Below, piece after piece: positions 49,922-60,100 of a DNA stretch of 64,000 bases (positions within the stretch are counted from its first letter, which is position 1; each line of letters begins with the position of its first letter). A program made the position numbers and the translations under genes. A model generated the notes under the pieces. That model searched no databases. It worked only from the letters and a program-made list of their open reading frames with translations, and had not been told where the DNA came from. This DNA is from an uncultured Porphyromonas sp. Its GTDB lineage: Bacteria; Bacteroidota; Bacteroidia; Bacteroidales; Porphyromonadaceae. Location of the stretch: contig NZ_CALHVI010000055.1 of NCBI RefSeq assembly GCF_938039215.1, positions 1-64,000 of the forward strand, written 5' to 3'.

Positions 49922-50857
49922 TTAGGGCTGGAGGTAATAGTCGCTGAGCTTCTTCGTATCAAATGAGCCAGAGGTGAGGCTGGCGATGGCATATTCGGAG
50001 TCGATGCTCTCTCCTGCCACCTGCTCTACTCGTACCTGAGCTACGGCCTTGCCTGCGAGACGGAAGGTAGCCCCCGTCTGTGGATTGGTCACCTGCTTGC
50101 CCTGCTTGTAGACGGTGAAGACATCCCCGGGGCGTATCCCTTGGCTCGCTCCCCCTGCGATGATGATCCCCTCGTCGTCGGCACTGAGGAGGTAGGTGCG
50201 CCAAGGTTTGTCGCTGCACTTATTGATAATGCCTTCGATGAGCTGGTCTATAGCACCAGAGATAGCCTTGTCACTCAGTGTCGCATCATAGCCAGCCTTA
50301 CCGCCGAAGCCGAGGGTGCTCTTGCTCGTGGTCTCTGCCTGCCCCTTAGCTTCGTCAGAGAAGATGACCTGCCCCGTCGAGACTTCTATGATACGTATGC
50401 TGACACCAGCCTCGACAGTCTGACGCTTCTCCGAGGTGAAGACCCCTTCCGAGCCCGTTGTCTTGCGTCCGAAGGCGGTGATGGAGCCGAGGATGAGGTA
50501 GTCGGCAGGGATACGTTGGCTAGAGCCGGCCTTTACTTCAGCGGCTACCTTGTCCGCATCGCTGCGCTCTAGGAGGATGAACTTCTCCGAAGCGCCTAGC
50601 TTCGCCATGAGGAGATCAAGGGCTTGCTTAGCCATGGGATCGTTGTCCCGATCATAGAAGATGCCTTTGCCGTACTGGGTCTCATTGGAGAAGCGTCCGA
50701 CGGCGACCTTCCACTTGAGGCCTCGGGTCTGCTGAGGTCTGGAGAGGCTGACACCAGGGTGAGCTTCGACGCGCTGAGGTTCTTGCGCCTGAGCTTGCCA
50801 GCTAAGCGAGGAGAGGGAGGCGAGAAGCCCCCCGAAGAGGATGCAACGGATATTCAT
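49922..50857 (-). CDS. CsgG/HfaB-family outer-membrane secretion or assembly protein
   Basis: A 311-residue protein with a signal peptide (CILFGGLLASLSSLSWQAQAQ) rather than a lipoprotein motif, at the start chosen here (ATG 50857; another ATG lies four codons up). The CsgG domain is clear: WKVAVGRFSNETQYGKGIF, FILLERSDADKVAAEV, ADYLILGSITAFGRKTTG, SIRIIEVSTGQVIFSDEAKG and LSDKAISGAIDQLIEGI. A C-terminal part of about 90 residues (GIIIAGGASQGIRPGDVFTVY) has a FlgT-like look. First gene of the four-gene lipoprotein operon. CsgG itself forms the curli secretion pore; no curli genes are near. Confidence 0.88.
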   Translation of the reverse strand: MNIRCILFGGLLASLSSLSWQAQAQEPQRVEAHPGVSLSRPQQTRGLKWKVAVGRFSNETQYGKGIFYDRDNDPMAKQALDLLMAKLGASEKFILLERSDADKVAAEVKAGSSQRIPADYLILGSITAFGRKTTGSEGVFTSEKRQTVEAGVSIRIIEVSTGQVIFSDEAKGQAETTSKSTLGFGGKAGYDATLSDKAISGAIDQLIEGIINKCSDKPWRTYLLSADDEGIIIAGGASQGIRPGDVFTVYKQGKQVTNPQTGATFRLAGKAVAQVRVEQVAGESIDSEYAIASLTSGSFDTKKLSDYYLQP

Positions 50858-50888
50858 AATGCTGATCATTAAGCGTGACTTGATGGAG

Positions 50889-50896
50889 CAAATATA
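50889..50896 (-). promoter_or_regulatory. -7 box for the CsgG operon
   Basis: TATATTTG on the minus strand fits TAnnTTTG, about 30 nt before the ATG at 50857. No -33 TTTG found. Confidence 0.5.
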
Positions 50897-51052
50897 GGGA
50901 TTTGATAGGTAAATCCCCTAGTAAATCCATCCGAGGTAAGAGCCTAGCTCGGCGAGGATACAACGGGGCGCTCCATCCAGCCTCCGAGGGGGTAGACTTT
51001 GGAGCGAAGGGCGAGCCTCTGGGGCTGTAGTCCCTATCCGTGCCAATAATCG

Positions 51053-51060
51053 TATCTTTG
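51053..51060 (+). promoter_or_regulatory. -7 box for the TPR-pepT-dxr-rseP run
   Basis: TATCTTTG, exact TAnnTTTG match, about 105 nt before the ATG at 51165. No -33 TTTG at the usual distance. No further promoter box was noticed before 57142, which suggests a long transcript. Confidence 0.55.
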
Positions 51061-51164
51061 TCTGATGTGTGGTGAGCATATCTATTCCTTGACCTTGGTG
51101 GTTATAAGGATGAGTGAAAACAAAGACTCACCGACAAGCTACTAAACCGTACACGACGATCATA

Positions 51165-52370
51165 ATGAAAAGTTACCTAGGGTACATCGCTGCGCTCTGC
51201 CTCCTCACGCCTCTGAGTGGGGTAGCACAGCACACCAATGTACGTGCTGCTGATCGCCTACTACAGAGCGATAAACCTAACTACACCGAGATCCGTCGAC
51301 TCATCAAGCTCGCCGAAGAGCACGAGGAGACGAAGAATGACTCCTACACCTACTATGTCAAGGGGCTGGTGGAGCGTAACCTCTACCGTACTGAATACCG
51401 TAAGATCACCACGCCGAGAAGCGCAGGGGATACGGCTCGGATGTTCCGCTGCGTCGTCGATGAACTCATCGGATGGCGTGTGGCTGACTCCCTAGAGCGT
51501 CGCCCCGAGCCCGCTACGGGCCGCATCGTACTGAGGTATCAGAAGAAGATCCAGGATTACCTGAAGGAGGATGCCCCGAAGATGTATGAAGCAGGACTCT
51601 TCTGGCTTGATCACAAGAAGTATGGAGAGGCGGTGAAGGCCTTTACTGGTGCGCTAGATGCTCATCGGATCCTACTGCCCGTCGGTCAGACGAAGCTCCC
51701 CGTAGACTCTACCATTTCCAACCTCGCCTACTATGCCCTTGTCTCAGCCTATACGGGTGAGCTCTATCCCGAAGTCATCCGCCTCGGCAAGGAATACAAG
51801 GATGTGGCAGCGAATAAGAATGAAGTCTATCAGTTCGTCGCCCGAGCGCACTTAGCACAGCAAGATACGGTAGGCGCTATGCCTCTCCTCGAGGAGGGAG
51901 CAAGGCTCTATCCAGAGACTTCCTTCTACTTCGGATCAATGATCTCCATCTACCAAGCACAGGGGAAGTACAAGGAAGCGGTAGAGCTCATCGACCGTGC
52001 CCTCAAGATCACACCCGATAATCCCAACCTCCTCGTCCTACGAGGCAATGTCTACTTCTTCGCTCAGGACTGGGATCGAGCTATCGAGATCTACCGACAG
52101 GTCCTTCGCCTCAGCCCCGACAACTATGATGCTCTCTTCAACCTCGGTCAAGTCTACTACAACAATGCCGTCTCGATACTGGCTAACCCACTGAGTACCA
52201 AGCTCGACGAGAAGAAGGCTAAAGAATACTTCCGTCAGTCGCTCCCTCATCTGGAGGCTGCCTACAAGATGGCTCCCGATCAGGTGCGTGACCTGCTTGG
52301 CAATGTCTACTACCGACTGGGCCTAGAGAAGAAGTACGAAGCACTATACACCCCAAACTCCACTAAGTAA
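51165..52370 (+). CDS. Secreted TPR protein
   Basis: A 401-residue protein from the ATG at 51165, with a signal peptide (SYLGYIAALCLLTPLSGVAQ). It is made of TPR helices, clearest at AVELIDRALKITPDNPNLL and DRAIEIYRQVLRLSPDNYDAL, plus an AFTGALDA unit. TPR proteins scaffold complexes; here it is exported and may act at the periplasmic side. The gene overlaps pepT by one base (TAATG). Confidence 0.85.
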   Translation: MKSYLGYIAALCLLTPLSGVAQHTNVRAADRLLQSDKPNYTEIRRLIKLAEEHEETKNDSYTYYVKGLVERNLYRTEYRKITTPRSAGDTARMFRCVVDELIGWRVADSLERRPEPATGRIVLRYQKKIQDYLKEDAPKMYEAGLFWLDHKKYGEAVKAFTGALDAHRILLPVGQTKLPVDSTISNLAYYALVSAYTGELYPEVIRLGKEYKDVAANKNEVYQFVARAHLAQQDTVGAMPLLEEGARLYPETSFYFGSMISIYQAQGKYKEAVELIDRALKITPDNPNLLVLRGNVYFFAQDWDRAIEIYRQVLRLSPDNYDALFNLGQVYYNNAVSILANPLSTKLDEKKAKEYFRQSLPHLEAAYKMAPDQVRDLLGNVYYRLGLEKKYEALYTPNSTK

Positions 52371-53626
52371 TGAACTCACCCTCTATAGCCACCAGCGTGC
52401 GGGAGGCTCTCCTAGCTCGCTTCCTTCGCTACGTGCAGATCGATACCGAGAGCGACCCTACGAGCACGACCTATCCCTCGACAGAGAAGCAGCTGGACCT
52501 GCTTCGCCTCCTTCATGATGAGCTCACCGAGCTAGGTGTCCCCGAGGTGCGCTTGCTGGAGAAGGGCTATGTCATGGCACAGATCCCCGCTACTCCTGGC
52601 TACGAAGATCGCCCAGCTCTAGGGCTGATCGCTCACGTCGATACCAGCCCTGACTTCACAGGGCAGGGTGTCCGCCCGCAGGTCATCGAGGACTACGACG
52701 GCTCGCCTATCGCCCTTGGAGAGGTAGCCGAACTGACCGCTCGGGAGTTCCCCGAGCTCATGGAGGTCCTCGGGCATACCCTCATCACCACCGATGGCAC
52801 GACGCTCCTCGGGGCGGACGACAAGGCAGGGGTGGCCGAGATCATGGAGGCTGTCCGCTATATCCTAGCACACCCCGAACTCCCTCACGGGAAGATCTGC
52901 ATCGGATTCACCCCCGACGAAGAGATCGGGAAGGGCGTGGACTTCTTCGATGTCAAAGCCTTTGGTGCCGACTTTGCCTTCACTGTAGACGGCAGTCGGG
53001 AGGGAGAACTGGAGTATGAGAACTTCAACGCTGCCTCCGCCCGAGTCGTAGCACACGGACGAAGCATCCACCCTGGCTCCGCCAAGGGGAAGATGATCAA
53101 TGCCCTAGAGGCGATCTACCTGCTCCATGCAGCCCTGCCTCACTATGCCCGCCCAGAATTCACCGAGGGCTACGAGGGCTTCTACCACATGATGCACTTC
53201 TCGGGGGGCGTAGAGCACGCCGAAGCCGAATACATCATACGTGATCATGACCGAGCCCTCTTCGAGGAGAAGAAGCAGCTCATGGAGCGTGTCGCAGCCG
53301 AAATCAACGTCGCTTACAAGCGCCCTGTCATCGAGGTGACCATCGAGGATACCTACTACAATATGTATGACCAAGTCGCTCCACATGAGGAGTACCTCGA
53401 GCGTGCTCGGGCTGCGATGCTACGTGCAGGTGTCACCCCTCGTACCTCGCCCATACGAGGCGGTACAGATGGTGCCCGACTCTCCTATATGGGGCTTCCT
53501 TGTCCCAACCTCTTCACCGGTGGAGCGAACTTCCACGGTAAGTATGAGTATGCTTCGCTCGATACGATGTGTCGCTCCGTAGAGACACTCGTCTATCTCC
53601 TCACCGAAGCACCCACCGAAGGCTAA
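52370..53626 (+). CDS. pepT: Peptidase T
   Basis: A 418-residue zinc tripeptidase of M20B. Metal and active-site stretches are LGLIAHVDTSPDF (His and Asp), LLGADDKAGVAEIMEA, IGFTPDEEIGKGVDFFD (Glu-Glu), AFTVDGSREGELEYENF and PIRGGTDGARLSYMGLP. GANFHGKYEYA supplies the last metal His. Length normal. Cleaves the N-terminal residue of tripeptides in the cytoplasm. Confidence 0.96.
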   Translation: MNSPSIATSVREALLARFLRYVQIDTESDPTSTTYPSTEKQLDLLRLLHDELTELGVPEVRLLEKGYVMAQIPATPGYEDRPALGLIAHVDTSPDFTGQGVRPQVIEDYDGSPIALGEVAELTAREFPELMEVLGHTLITTDGTTLLGADDKAGVAEIMEAVRYILAHPELPHGKICIGFTPDEEIGKGVDFFDVKAFGADFAFTVDGSREGELEYENFNAASARVVAHGRSIHPGSAKGKMINALEAIYLLHAALPHYARPEFTEGYEGFYHMMHFSGGVEHAEAEYIIRDHDRALFEEKKQLMERVAAEINVAYKRPVIEVTIEDTYYNMYDQVAPHEEYLERARAAMLRAGVTPRTSPIRGGTDGARLSYMGLPCPNLFTGGANFHGKYEYASLDTMCRSVETLVYLLTEAPTEG

Positions 53627-53635
53627 TTGATATAG

Positions 53636-54802
53636 ATGACACCAAAGAAGAGGATCGCCATCCTTGGCTCTACGGGCTCCATCGGGACACAAGCCCTCGA
53701 GGTCGTACGTGACCATCGAGAGGAGCTGGAGGTCTCTGTGCTCGTAGCACGCAGGAGCACGGAGCTCCTGATCCGCCAAGCGCTCGAGTTCGAGCCTCGG
53801 CTGGTCGTGATCACTGATGAGACCTGCTACGAAGAGGTGCGTTCGGCACTCTCCGCTACCTCCACCGAGGTACAGACGGGCGCAGACTCCATCCTAGAGG
53901 CTGTCCAGCGCCCCGATGTCGATATTGTCCTGACGGCGATGGTGGGCTTCTCAGGCCTCGCTCCTACGCTCTCCGCCATAGAGGCGGGCAAGACCATCGC
54001 TCTGTCGAACAAGGAGACGCTCGTCGTCGCTGGTGAGCTGATCATGTCGCTCGCTAAGCAGCACGGAGCACGCATCCTCCCCGTGGACTCGGAGCATTCG
54101 GCTATCTATCAGTGCCTCGTAGGCGAAGAGGCTAACCCTCTGGAGCGCATCCTGCTCACAGCCTCGGGAGGTCCCTTCCGCACCTATCGGACGATCGAGG
54201 AACTCGAAGGGGTGACGGTAGAGCAAGCTCTAGCGCATCCCAACTGGTCGATGGGTGCTAAGGTCACCATCGACTCCGCCTCGCTGATGAATAAGGGGCT
54301 GGAGATGATCGAGGCACGCTGGCTCTTCGATACACCTGCCGAGTCGATCGAGGTCATCGTACATCCTCAGAGTATCATCCACTCGATGGTGGAGTTCGCC
54401 GACGGGTCTGTCAAGGCCCAGCTAGGCCTACCCGATATGCGCCTGCCCATAAGCTATGCCCTAGGACTCACTGAGCGAATAGCCAATGACTATCCCCGCC
54501 TCAACTTCATGGACTATAGCTTTACCTTCGAGCGACCCAACCTCGAGCTTTTCCCCAACCTAGCCTTAGCCTATCGAGCCCTTGAGCTGGGAGGTACCGC
54601 TCCCTGCGTACTCAATGCCGCCAATGAGGTAGCTGTCGAAGCCTTCCTCGGTGGACAGCTGGGCTTCCGAGCTATGAGCTCGCTGATCGAGCGGGCGCTA
54701 GAGGCACATCGCCCCGTCCCCAGCTATGATCTTGACCTCCTCGTCGAACTTGACCGAGAGGTGCGGCAGCAGTGCCGTCAGTGGATCGGCTCCCGTAAAT
54801 AA
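53636..54802 (+). CDS. dxr: 1-deoxy-D-xylulose 5-phosphate reductoisomerase
   Basis: A 388-residue NADPH enzyme of the MEP isoprenoid pathway. It shows the nucleotide-binding loop ILGSTGSIGTQALEVV at residues 9-24, LSNKETLVVAGEL, the metal site PVDSEHSAIYQCL (Asp and Glu), TASGGPFRT and SMGAKVTIDSASLMNKGLEMIEA. Length normal. It lies 9 nt after pepT and 32 nt before rseP; dxr-rseP adjacency is common in bacteria. Confidence 0.97.
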   Translation: MTPKKRIAILGSTGSIGTQALEVVRDHREELEVSVLVARRSTELLIRQALEFEPRLVVITDETCYEEVRSALSATSTEVQTGADSILEAVQRPDVDIVLTAMVGFSGLAPTLSAIEAGKTIALSNKETLVVAGELIMSLAKQHGARILPVDSEHSAIYQCLVGEEANPLERILLTASGGPFRTYRTIEELEGVTVEQALAHPNWSMGAKVTIDSASLMNKGLEMIEARWLFDTPAESIEVIVHPQSIIHSMVEFADGSVKAQLGLPDMRLPISYALGLTERIANDYPRLNFMDYSFTFERPNLELFPNLALAYRALELGGTAPCVLNAANEVAVEAFLGGQLGFRAMSSLIERALEAHRPVPSYDLDLLVELDREVRQQCRQWIGSRK

Positions 54803-54834
54803 TCCTAGATTCTTCCTTAGACAATCATATACAA

Positions 54835-56157
54835 GTGGATATAGCAATTCGTGTATTTCAGCTTCTCTTCTCCCTCTCCATCCTCGTCTTCATCCATGAG
54901 CTCGGGCACTACTCGATGGCTCGCTTCTTCGGAGCACGTGTAGAGAAGTTCTACCTCTTCTTCAACCCCTGGTTCTCCCTCTTCAAGTGGACGAGCAAGC
55001 GTAGTGGTACGACCTATGGTGTCGGCTGGCTTCCTCTCGGGGGCTACTGCAAGATCGCTGGCATGATCGACGAATCGCTCGATACCGATGCGATCAAGAG
55101 TGAACCGAAGCCCGATGAGTTCAGGAGCAAGAAGCCCTTCCCTCGTCTGATGATCATGGCAGGGGGAGTGATCTTCAATGTCCTGCTGGCCTTCATCATC
55201 TATACAGGCATCACGCTGGTCTGGGGCACTAAGGTGCTCCACAGCGATCAAGTTACTTCGGGGATGACCTTCTCCAAGACGGCTCAGTCTGTGGGCTTCG
55301 TAGATGGCGACGTGATCCTCAAGGTCGATGACAAGGTCTCGCCCAATGTGCTGGACTCCCGCTTCATCTCTTCGCTCATCAATGCCCGTGAGATCGTCGT
55401 CCGTCGAGGGCAAGAGGAGAAGACGATCCACATGCCTCAGGATATGATGCATCAGCTCCTCAAGGCTGAGGAGGGCTTTGGCTCGCTCCGTCTGCCTTTC
55501 GTCGTGGACTCTGTCTCCTCGACGAGCCCCGCTCATGGCCTGCTGGCTTCGGGTGACCGTGTCGTCGCTGTCGATAGCACAGCCTGCTCCGACATCAATG
55601 AAGTCATCAGCGCACTTCAGGAGAAGAAGGGGGGAAGCGTCACGCTCTCCATCGACCGATCGGGAGAGATCCTCTCCCAGACGCTCCCCGTCGATACGGC
55701 TGGTCATATCGGTATCATCCTGCGTGGAGTAGAGGAGATCTATCCCATCGAGCACGTGAGCTATGGTCTCCTCTCTGCCGTGCCTGCTGGTATCGACCGA
55801 GCAGGCCAGACGATCTCGGGCTATGTGCGTGGACTGAAGTACATCTTCACCAAGGAAGGTGCTAAGCAGATGGGGGGGCTTGGCACGATGGGCAAGCTCT
55901 TCCCTACGAGCTTCGACTGGCAGAGCTTCTGGGCGATCACCGCCTTCCTCTCGATCATCTTAGCCGTGATGAATATCCTGCCTATCCCTGCGCTTGATGG
56001 GGGGCACATCCTCTTCATCCTCCTCGAGATGATCCGCCGCAAGCCACTGAGTGACCGAGCTATGACGACGATCCAGACCGTGGGTCTTGTCCTGCTGCTC
56101 CTCTTGATGCTCTACGCTAACGGCAACGATATCTACCGCTCCTTCTTCGGGCGGTAA
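54835..56157 (+). CDS. rseP: Site-2 protease RseP (membrane zinc metalloprotease)
   Basis: A 440-residue M50 protease with a GTG start at 54835. The zinc site HELGH is at 21-25 in the first membrane helix. Two PDZ-like regions follow (SVGFVDGDVILKVDD and HGLLASGDRVVAVDS). The second catalytic helix NILPIPALDGGHILFIL, with the conserved LDG, is near 383-400. It cuts anti-sigma and signal-peptide remnants inside the membrane. It could act on the anti-sigma-like protein encoded at 39353 (inference). Lies behind dxr as in many bacteria. Confidence 0.95.
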   Translation: MDIAIRVFQLLFSLSILVFIHELGHYSMARFFGARVEKFYLFFNPWFSLFKWTSKRSGTTYGVGWLPLGGYCKIAGMIDESLDTDAIKSEPKPDEFRSKKPFPRLMIMAGGVIFNVLLAFIIYTGITLVWGTKVLHSDQVTSGMTFSKTAQSVGFVDGDVILKVDDKVSPNVLDSRFISSLINAREIVVRRGQEEKTIHMPQDMMHQLLKAEEGFGSLRLPFVVDSVSSTSPAHGLLASGDRVVAVDSTACSDINEVISALQEKKGGSVTLSIDRSGEILSQTLPVDTAGHIGIILRGVEEIYPIEHVSYGLLSAVPAGIDRAGQTISGYVRGLKYIFTKEGAKQMGGLGTMGKLFPTSFDWQSFWAITAFLSIILAVMNILPIPALDGGHILFILLEMIRRKPLSDRAMTTIQTVGLVLLLLLMLYANGNDIYRSFFGR

Positions 56158-56176
56158 CTGACCCCTTCACCAAGGC

Positions 56177-57091
56177 ATGGGAGACTTCCGTGTACATATC
56201 TTAGGCTGTGGTTCAGCTCTGCCCACAGCAGTCCATTACCCCACCTCTCAGGTCGTAGAGCTTAGGGATAAGCTCTTCCTCGTGGACTGTGGGGAAGGGG
56301 CTCAGCGGCAGTTCCGTCTGCAGCGACTGGACTTCGGTCGCATCATCGGAGTCTTCATCTCTCATCTGCATGGTGATCACTGCTACGGCCTCTATGGCTT
56401 CCTCTCCACGATGGGGATGCTTGGCAGGAGAAGGGCTCTGCCCATCTACGGCCCTCGAGGGATAGATACCTTCCTCGCTCCCTTCATCGAAGAGAGTCGC
56501 TCCTACCTCGGCTATGAGATCGAGGTGCATGTCATCGACGATCGCAAGAGTGGTCTCGTCTACGAGGATCGGTCGGTCGAGATCACCTCGCTACCGCTGG
56601 AGCATCGTGCACCCTGTGTCGGCTATCTCTTCCGTGAGAAGGTGACGGAGCGACATATTGACCGACCTTCATGTGATTTCTACGAAGTCCCTCGTTCGTA
56701 CTATGTAGCGCTACGTGAGGGAGCAGACTTCACGACTGAGGACGGGCGGGTGATCCCCAATCACCGCCTCACTCGGCTGGGACGCAAGGCTCGTAGCTAT
56801 GCCTACTGCTCGGATACGGCCTATGCCCCCTCGCTCGTACCCCTGATCCAAGGCGTAGACCTGCTGTATCACGAAGCTACCTTCTCCCGTGAGCGCTCTG
56901 AGCGAGCTAAGGTGACGGCACATAGTACAGCAGAGCAAGCGGCCCTCATCGCCCAAGAAGCTGGTGTAGGTCGTCTCTTGATCGGCCACTATTCGGCACG
57001 CTACATTGATGCTACTCCTCTCCTTCGTGAGGCTCAGGAGGTCTTCCCCGAGACCTTAGCCTCTGACGAAGGGATGATCATAGATCTCTGA
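56177..57091 (+). CDS. rnz: Ribonuclease Z
   Basis: A 304-residue metallo-beta-lactamase-fold endonuclease for tRNA 3' ends. The metal motif SHLHGDHCYGL is at 62-72 (His63, His65, Asp67, His68). VDCGEGAQRQF, YCSDTAYAPSL, HEATFSRERSERA and LLIGHYSARY are further family marks. Length is that of the short bacterial form. Starts 19 nt after rseP. Confidence 0.95.
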   Translation: MGDFRVHILGCGSALPTAVHYPTSQVVELRDKLFLVDCGEGAQRQFRLQRLDFGRIIGVFISHLHGDHCYGLYGFLSTMGMLGRRRALPIYGPRGIDTFLAPFIEESRSYLGYEIEVHVIDDRKSGLVYEDRSVEITSLPLEHRAPCVGYLFREKVTERHIDRPSCDFYEVPRSYYVALREGADFTTEDGRVIPNHRLTRLGRKARSYAYCSDTAYAPSLVPLIQGVDLLYHEATFSRERSERAKVTAHSTAEQAALIAQEAGVGRLLIGHYSARYIDATPLLREAQEVFPETLASDEGMIIDL

Positions 57092-57141
57092 ACGTATCTC
57101 TGGGGCTTGCCCTCAAGGAGATCCCAATCCCAACATACTAC

Positions 57142-60100
57142 ATGACGACAAAGAAGACAATCAAGCGGCTCATCTTGACCCTCGGCTGCGCTTCGCTTAC
57201 GCTCGCTGGGCTCTCCGCTCAGACGATGGAGGTTCGCCCAAGTCGGGTATTCCTCACGCAGCTTCAGGAGGACTTCGCTAGCGGTAACTATATCGGCTAC
57301 CAGCACGATCTGCCGAGACTGAGGGTGCTGCCTTTGCTGGCGGAGCATCTCCCCTATCGTAAGGCGATCGTAGAGCTGATGGCAGGACAGACGGCTCCTG
57401 ATGAAGTCATCACACGCTTCCTCAAGGAGCATCCCCGAGCTCTCGAGCGTCCCTCTGCGGAGCTCCTCCTAGCTCTGGTGTATGTAGACCAAGGCCTTCT
57501 GCCTCTGGCTCGCACCCAGCTTGATAAGGTGAAGTCCTCTTCCCTCTCGCCTCGAGAGGCAGCACAGAGGGACTTAGCCCTAGCCTATGTCCTGCTCTCT
57601 GACCAGCGGAATGCGGTCGATCTAGAGGAGGCACAGCATCTCCTCATCCTAGCCAGCGAAGACTCCTCGATCGTCGGGGAGCAAGCTCTTCTCTATCTCG
57701 GATCAGTAGCTTGGGCTCGTGGGGATGTTCAGGAGGCACGCTCGATCTTCGCCCGCACGGACTATTCCCCAGAGCTTGCACCAGAGGCGGCCTATCAGCT
57801 GACCCTGCTCTCCTTCTCCACGGAGGATGCTGCCACGGCACAGCGCCGAGCTAATGAGCTCCAGCGTACCTACCCCGAGATGGCTTCACGTGCTTCGCTC
57901 AAGTCCGTCATCGGTCAGTCCTACTACGCTGAGGGCAACTATGAGCAGGCCATCCAGATGCTCCAGCCCCTGCAGGAGCTCGATGACTACCGCCCTACCG
58001 CCGAGGAGTGCTATGCGCTGGGTACTGCGCTCTATACACTGGGGCGCTATGAGGAAGCTCTTCGTCCTCTGAGTACTGCCTCTGAGAGCAGTGAAGCACT
58101 CGGAGCACAAGCCCTCTTCCTCCTAGGGAATGCACGCATCAAGCTCCAGCGCACCAGCGAAGCAGCTCTAGCCTTCAGTAGTGCAGGACAGCATCCGGCA
58201 GCTAGCGAACGTGTACGAGAGTACGCCCTCTACAATGGCATCCTCCTGCAGGATGAGACCCAGCGGTCGAACTTCGGACAGACCGTCCGTATGGCCGAGA
58301 TCTTCATCTCTGAGTTCCCTCGCTCTAGCTACCGCCCCCACATCCTACAGCTCATCAAGGGGATCTTCCTCTCCAATAAGGACTATGCCGAGTCGCTAGC
58401 CACGCTGGAGCGCCTCCAGATCCAGAGCCCTGAGCTCAGTGAAGCGAAGCAGTATGTCCTGCTTCGCCTCGGTGAAGGAGCCCTTGGTCAGCAGGATCAC
58501 ACCCGTGCACGAGACTACCTTGCTCGGGCGATTACGCTGGGTACGAAGGCAGACTATACGGCTCAGGCTCACCTCCTCAGAGCGACGAGTGCTCTGGAGC
58601 GAGGAGACTACGCTGCTGCTGAGTCTGATGCTACGAAGAGCATCGCTACGGGTGCTGCTCCTTCGCTAGCCTACTATGTCGAGGGCTACGCACATTACAA
58701 TCAGAAGCACTATTCATCTGCCTACCGCTCCTTCGAAGCCTTCACTTCAAGAGCGGGGAGTGATGAGTCGCTACGTCGTGCAGATGCTCTAGCCCGTATG
58801 GGGGACTGTCTGCTCATCCAGAAGAAGACAGCAGAGGCTCTAGCTCTCTATCGCCGAGCGGATGAAGGGATGCCCTCGGGGAGCGATGAAGCCCTCTATC
58901 GTGTCGCCACGATCTATGGACGCTGGGGGCAGTACCCTAAGCAGATCGAGACGCTGGATCGGATCATCAAGACGCACCCCGAGTCCACACACTTGCCCGA
59001 GGTGCTCTATGATAAGGGTCGTGCGCTCGTGCTAAGCAAGGCACGTGCTGATCAGGCGACGGCAGTCTTCGACGAACTCGTCAAGCGCTACCCCGACAGC
59101 CAGTATGCTCGTCTGGGGGCGATGGAGAAGGCGATGCTGGCCTACAACAATGGGCGCACCGAAGAGGCGATCAAGGCTTACAAGGATCTCATCGCCCGTT
59201 ACCCCGAGAGTGAAGAGGCTCGCTCGGCACTCTCTGACCTCAAGAATATCTACATCAGCCTCGATCGTATCGACGAGTACACGGCCTATGCTTCGACGCT
59301 GGGCAAGCAGCTCACACCCACCGAGAGCGAGAAGGCACATCTGGAGTACCTCTCCCTCGAGAGCAAGTACAAGAAGGACAAGGATGCCTCCCTCTCTGAG
59401 CTGGAGAGCTTCGTTCGCTCCTACCCTGCGAGCCGAGAGGCAGGCAAGGCAGAGCTCCTGCTGGCTGAGCGCTATGCTCAGTCGGGACGACAGGCCGAGG
59501 CACTAGCTCTCTATACCAAACTGTCTGCTCCTGCTCGCTCCCTTGACCTACGTCTTCCTGCCCTAGAGGCACAGACGAAGATCTACGAAGAGACGGGACG
59601 ACAGCGTGAGGCTGTTACCGCTTGGGCGACCCTCTATGGAATCGAAGGGCTTGAGGCTCCTCAGCACCTTCGCTACGGACGTGCGCTCGTCAAGGCGGCC
59701 TACGAAGCTAAGGACTACAAGCGCTCCATCGCTACGACTGAGGAGCTCCTTCGCCGCAGTGACCTCCCAGCGGGTACCCGCTCTGAGCTCATCCTACTAC
59801 AGGGTAAGAGCGAGGAAGCTACGGGTGCTACGGGCAAGGCGCTGAAGACCTACGAGCCTCTACTGAAGAGCTTCGATACGGCCTCGGGTGCTGAAGGCTA
59901 TATCCGCCACTCTACGCTCCTCTTCCGCTCGGGTAAGGTACAGGAGACGAAGAAGCAGCTCGATGCCTTCATCGCCAAGGGTACCCCACAGCAGTACTGG
60001 CTGGCTCGTGCCTTCCTGCTTCTAGCTGACTGCTACCACAAGCTGGGCGATACCTATGTCGCCCAGCAGTATGTAGAGAGTCTGCGAGACAACTACAAGG

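Noticed and set aside
54817..55755. 312-residue open frame on the minus strand
   Set aside because: It lies antisense inside rseP and has the Asp/Arg/Glu-rich composition of a mirrored coding frame; no family motif.
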